DNA of 64,000 nucleotides from Caulobacter segnis ATCC 21756 (GTDB taxonomy: Bacteria > Pseudomonadota > Alphaproteobacteria > Caulobacterales > Caulobacteraceae). The position numbers and the translations under genes were made by a program. Numbering within the stretch: the stretch's first letter is position 1; each line of letters begins with the position of its first letter. Below the pieces are notes generated by a model. It saw only the letters and a list, made by a program, of their open reading frames with translations, made no database searches and had not been told where the DNA came from. Positions 61,496 through 64,000 of the stretch are shown here, in pieces. The stretch lies in contig NC_014100.1 of the NCBI RefSeq assembly GCF_000092285.1, positions 806,001-870,000 of the forward strand, given 5' to 3'.

Positions 61496-62866
61496 ATGAT
61501 CACCGAACTCTCCAGGCCTCTCGCCGATCTGCTGAACCAGGAACGCGCCCGCTTCGCGGCCGAGCATCCTCGCTCCGCCGCCATGGCCAAGGCGGCCGCC
61601 GCGCACTGGCGGGGCGGCGCGCCGATGCACTGGATGAACGATTGGGCGAGCCCGTCGCCCATCTTCGCCGCCCAGGGCGTCGGAGCGCAGATCACCGACG
61701 TCGACGGCAAGCTCTATGACGACTTCTGCCTGGGCGACACGCCGTCGATGTTCGGGCATGGCGACGCGTCGGTGGCCGCCGCCGTGTCCGACCAGATCAA
61801 GCGCGGCGCGGGCTTCATGCTGCCGACCGCTTCGGCCGCCATCGTCGGCAAGCTGCTGGCCGAGCGCTTCGGCCTGCCGCTGTGGCAGACGGCGACCACG
61901 GCCAGCGACGCCAACCGCGCGGCGATCCGCTGGGCGCGGGCGGTCACCGGCCGTCCGGTGATCCTGGTGTTCGACGGCTGCTATCACGGCATGGTCGACG
62001 ACGCCTTCGTGGTGCTGAAGGACGGCCCAGGGGGAGCAGAGCCGGTGATGAAGCCGGGCCTGCTGGGCCAGGTCCACGACCTGACCGCCACCACCTGGGT
62101 GGTCCCGTTCAATGACCTCGCCGCGCTGGAGATGGCCCTGGCCTCGGATCAGGTCGCCGCCGTCCTGGCCGAGCCGGTGATGACCAACTGCGGGATGATC
62201 CTGCCCGAGCCTGGCTTTCATGAGGCCCTGCGCCGACTGACCCGCGACGCCGGGACCCTGTTGATCATCGACGAGACCCACACGATCTCGACCGGCCCCG
62301 GCGGCTACACCCGCGCCCATGGGCTGGAGCCCGACGTCTTCGTGCTGGGCAAGGCCATCGCCGGCGGGGTGCCGGCGGCGGTGTGGGGCGTCACCGCCGA
62401 ACTGTCGGCGCGGATGGACGAAGCCCAGCTAAGGATCGGTCCCGGCCAGTCCGGCATCGGCACGACGCTGTCGGGCAATGCGCTGGCCATGGCCGCCATG
62501 CGGGCCATGCTGACCGAAGTGATGACCGACGCCGCCTACGCCCGGATGCTGGCCGGCGCCGAGCGGCTGGTGGCGGGCCTCAAGGGCGTGATCTCGGCGC
62601 GTAAGCTGGCCTGGTCGGTCGTCCATGTGGGCGCGCGGGTGGAGCTGGTCTTCGCCGATCCGCCGCCCAGGAACGCCGGGCAGATGCGAAAAGTGCTGGA
62701 CCACGAGGCCGTGGAAGCGCTGCACTTGTGGCTGATCAACCGAGGGGTGCTGATCGCGCCCTTCCACAACATGATGCTGGTCTCGCCCGTCACCGAAGAC
62801 GCGGCGATCGACCGGCTGGTCGCGGCCGTCGACGGCTTCGCGGCGGAGATGGGGAATATGGAATGA
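61496..62866 (+). CDS. Class III aminotransferase (aspartate aminotransferase family / GSA-aminomutase-like)
   Basis: 456 residues. PLP lysine in FVLGKAIAGGVPAAV, and IIDETHTISTGPGGY. Segments CLGDTPSMFGHGD, TTASDANRAAIRWARAVTGR and FDGCYHGMVDD resemble glutamate-1-semialdehyde aminomutase-like members. In this cluster it may act as a GABA or diamine transaminase. GGGAGGG lies about 9 bases before ATG 61496. Confidence 0.9.
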   Translation: MITELSRPLADLLNQERARFAAEHPRSAAMAKAAAAHWRGGAPMHWMNDWASPSPIFAAQGVGAQITDVDGKLYDDFCLGDTPSMFGHGDASVAAAVSDQIKRGAGFMLPTASAAIVGKLLAERFGLPLWQTATTASDANRAAIRWARAVTGRPVILVFDGCYHGMVDDAFVVLKDGPGGAEPVMKPGLLGQVHDLTATTWVVPFNDLAALEMALASDQVAAVLAEPVMTNCGMILPEPGFHEALRRLTRDAGTLLIIDETHTISTGPGGYTRAHGLEPDVFVLGKAIAGGVPAAVWGVTAELSARMDEAQLRIGPGQSGIGTTLSGNALAMAAMRAMLTEVMTDAAYARMLAGAERLVAGLKGVISARKLAWSVVHVGARVELVFADPPPRNAGQMRKVLDHEAVEALHLWLINRGVLIAPFHNMMLVSPVTEDAAIDRLVAAVDGFAAEMGNME

Positions 62867-62881
62867 GTTTTTCGCGATTTG

Positions 62882-63005
62882 AGCGCCCCCTCCGTCTCGA
62901 TGCGTATTCGCATCGATCCACCTCCCCCGCTTTGCGGGTGAGGAGGGGCATCATCCTCCCCCGTGCAACGGGGGAGGGGGACCGCGAAGCGGTGGAGGGG
63001 GCGTC
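62882..63005. repeat. Intergenic inverted repeat, family A
   Basis: Left arm AGCGCCCCCTCCGTC is identical to those at 10941 and 28509. The interior has GATGCGTATTCGCATC and CTCCCCCGTGCAACGGGGGAG hairpins. The right arm is degenerate (GGTGGAGGGGGCGTC) and ends four bases before the next ATG, so it serves as ribosome-binding site. Confidence 0.85.
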
Positions 63006-63008
63006 CGC

Positions 63009-64000
63009 ATGAGCGCCGTCGCCGATATCCAGGAATGCCGGGACTTCCTGGCCGCCAATCCGCAGGTGCGGTTCGTCGAGGTGTTCTTCACCAGCATGAC
63101 CGGCGTGCCGCGCGGCAAGCGGCTGCGGGTGCATGAGCTTGAGGCGATCTACGCCTACGGCCGCTTCCTGCCCGGCTCGATCCTGGTGGTCGACACCACC
63201 GGCGCCGACTGCGAGGACACGGGCCTGGTCTGGGAGGACGGCGACGCCGACCGCCGCGCGCGGCCCGTGCCGGGGACGCTGACCCTGGCGCCGTGGCTGG
63301 GCCCCGACGTCGCCCAGGTGATGCTGTCGCTGTACGAGCTGGACGGCACGCCCAACGACCTCGACCCGCGCCACGTGCTGCAACGGGTGCTGGATCGCTA
63401 CGCCGCCGACGGCCTGACGCCGGTCGCCGCCTGCGAGCTGGAATACTATCTCGTCGACCTGCAGCGCGGTCCCCGAGGCGAGCTGCTGCCCGCCAAGTCG
63501 GCCCTGACCGGCATGGCGCCCACGGGGATCCAGGTCTACGGCCTGCCCGAGCTTGAGGCCCACGCCCCGTTCCTGCGCGAGCTGTGGGACACGGCCGATA
63601 CGATCGGCGTGCCGCTGGAAGGCGCGATCTCGGAGTTCGCGCCGGGCCAGGTCGAGCTGACCCTGATGCACAAGCCCGACGCCCTGCGCGCGGCCGATGA
63701 CGCGGTGCTCTACAAGCGCGCCGCCAAGGGCGTGGCCTTGCGCCACGGCTGCGAGGCGACCTTCATGGCCAAGCCGTGGAGCGACCGCGCCGGCAACGGC
63801 TTCCACGTCCATCTCAGCGTCAACGACGCGGCGGGCAACAACCTCTGCGCCAGCGAGGACCTCGAGGGCTCGGACCTGCTCAAGCACGCGATCGGCGGCA
63901 TGAAGGCGCTGCTGGGCGAGGGCATGGCGATCCTGGCCCCGAACGCCAACAGTTATCGTCGCTTCAAGGCCAACAGCTACGCGCCCGTCGCGCCCACCTG
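63009..64000 (+). CDS. Glutamine synthetase-like gamma-glutamylpolyamine ligase (PuuA-like), N-terminal part
   Basis: About 330 residues, running off the right edge. N-terminal beta-grasp VRFVEVFFTSMTGVPRGKRL, LDPRHVLQRVLDRYAADG, ACELEYYLVD (metal-binding Glu), ISEFAPGQVELTL, FMAKPWSDRAGNGFHVHLSV (catalytic GSGxHxH equivalent) and APNANSYRRFKANSYAPV. The last element and the cluster context fit gamma-glutamylputrescine synthetase rather than GlnA. The ATG at 63009 follows repeat-derived GGAGGGGGCG. Confidence 0.9.
   Translation, partial: MSAVADIQECRDFLAANPQVRFVEVFFTSMTGVPRGKRLRVHELEAIYAYGRFLPGSILVVDTTGADCEDTGLVWEDGDADRRARPVPGTLTLAPWLGPDVAQVMLSLYELDGTPNDLDPRHVLQRVLDRYAADGLTPVAACELEYYLVDLQRGPRGELLPAKSALTGMAPTGIQVYGLPELEAHAPFLRELWDTADTIGVPLEGAISEFAPGQVELTLMHKPDALRAADDAVLYKRAAKGVALRHGCEATFMAKPWSDRAGNGFHVHLSVNDAAGNNLCASEDLEGSDLLKHAIGGMKALLGEGMAILAPNANSYRRFKANSYAPVAPT

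Overview
The window is high-GC alphaproteobacterial DNA, almost certainly from a Caulobacter or close Caulobacteraceae relative. Reasons: strong GC bias at third codon positions, occasional GTG/TTG starts, GC-rich inverted repeats between genes, a bacterial GH47 mannosidase like the one known from Caulobacter strain K31, a HWE-type histidine kinase and a large TonB-dependent receptor. It looks like ordinary chromosome: no insertion sequence, prophage, CRISPR array or rRNA was seen.

Layout. 1-3.1 kb: tripartite RND efflux operon on the minus strand (outer-membrane channel, lipoprotein adaptor, start of the inner-membrane pump). 3.4-7.6 kb: nitrobindin-like protein, an unknown protein with an internal duplication, a double TetR regulator, and two small orphan ORFs in lower-GC DNA. 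7.7-16.9 kb: PAS-PAS hybrid kinase, serine hydrolase, bifunctional beta-oxidation enzyme, acyl-CoA synthetase, a DegT-fold protein without the catalytic lysine, a DUF2199 protein. 17.1-24.9 kb: CorA transporter with adenine deaminase, LysR regulator divergent from two SDR genes, pirin, MFS symporter. 24.4-28.5 kb: Lrp regulator divergent from a fused indolepyruvate:ferredoxin oxidoreductase. 28.7-36.2 kb: DUF418 membrane protein, L-2-hydroxyglutarate oxidase-like enzyme, glycosyltransferase, tRNA with a CAT anticodon, BrnTA toxin-antitoxin pair, GDPD and GH47. 36.4-42.9 kb: HWE kinase, Lrp regulator divergent from methionine gamma-lyase, PilZ protein, XRE regulator, and a CBS-pseudokinase-receiver protein. 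43-48.2 kb: TonB-dependent receptor and the queC-queE-queD operon for 7-deazaguanine (queuosine precursor) synthesis. 48.3-53.8 kb: small lipoprotein, receiver protein, aroC, and a blaI-M56-M56 operon with no adjacent beta-lactamase. 53.9-56.2 kb: probable frameshifted gene, MarR-GNAT fusion, EAL phosphodiesterase. 56.2-64 kb: a polyamine/omega-amino-acid catabolic cluster (omega-transaminase, GntR regulator, two aldehyde dehydrogenases, a second class III aminotransferase, start of a PuuA-like ligase).

How genes work together. The last cluster fits the gamma-glutamyl-putrescine route: ligase, aldehyde dehydrogenase, transaminase, succinate-semialdehyde dehydrogenase. Near-identical palindromes lie before the transaminase/GntR pair and before the dehydrogenase operon, so one GntR repressor probably controls both. 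BlaI, MarR-GNAT, LysR and one Lrp gene also have matching palindromes next to their starts. One family of GC-rich intergenic repeats carries an identical 15-base arm at three places, and repeat ends seem to supply ribosome-binding sites for several genes.

Most interesting observations: the CBS-pseudokinase-receiver protein, the 11-codon leader ORF coupled to queC, the tandem M56 sensors with an unfamiliar shared C-terminal domain, the MarR-GNAT fusion with its palindrome, the shared GntR operator, and repeats recruited as ribosome-binding sites. All calls rest on reading the sequence alone; no database search was possible.
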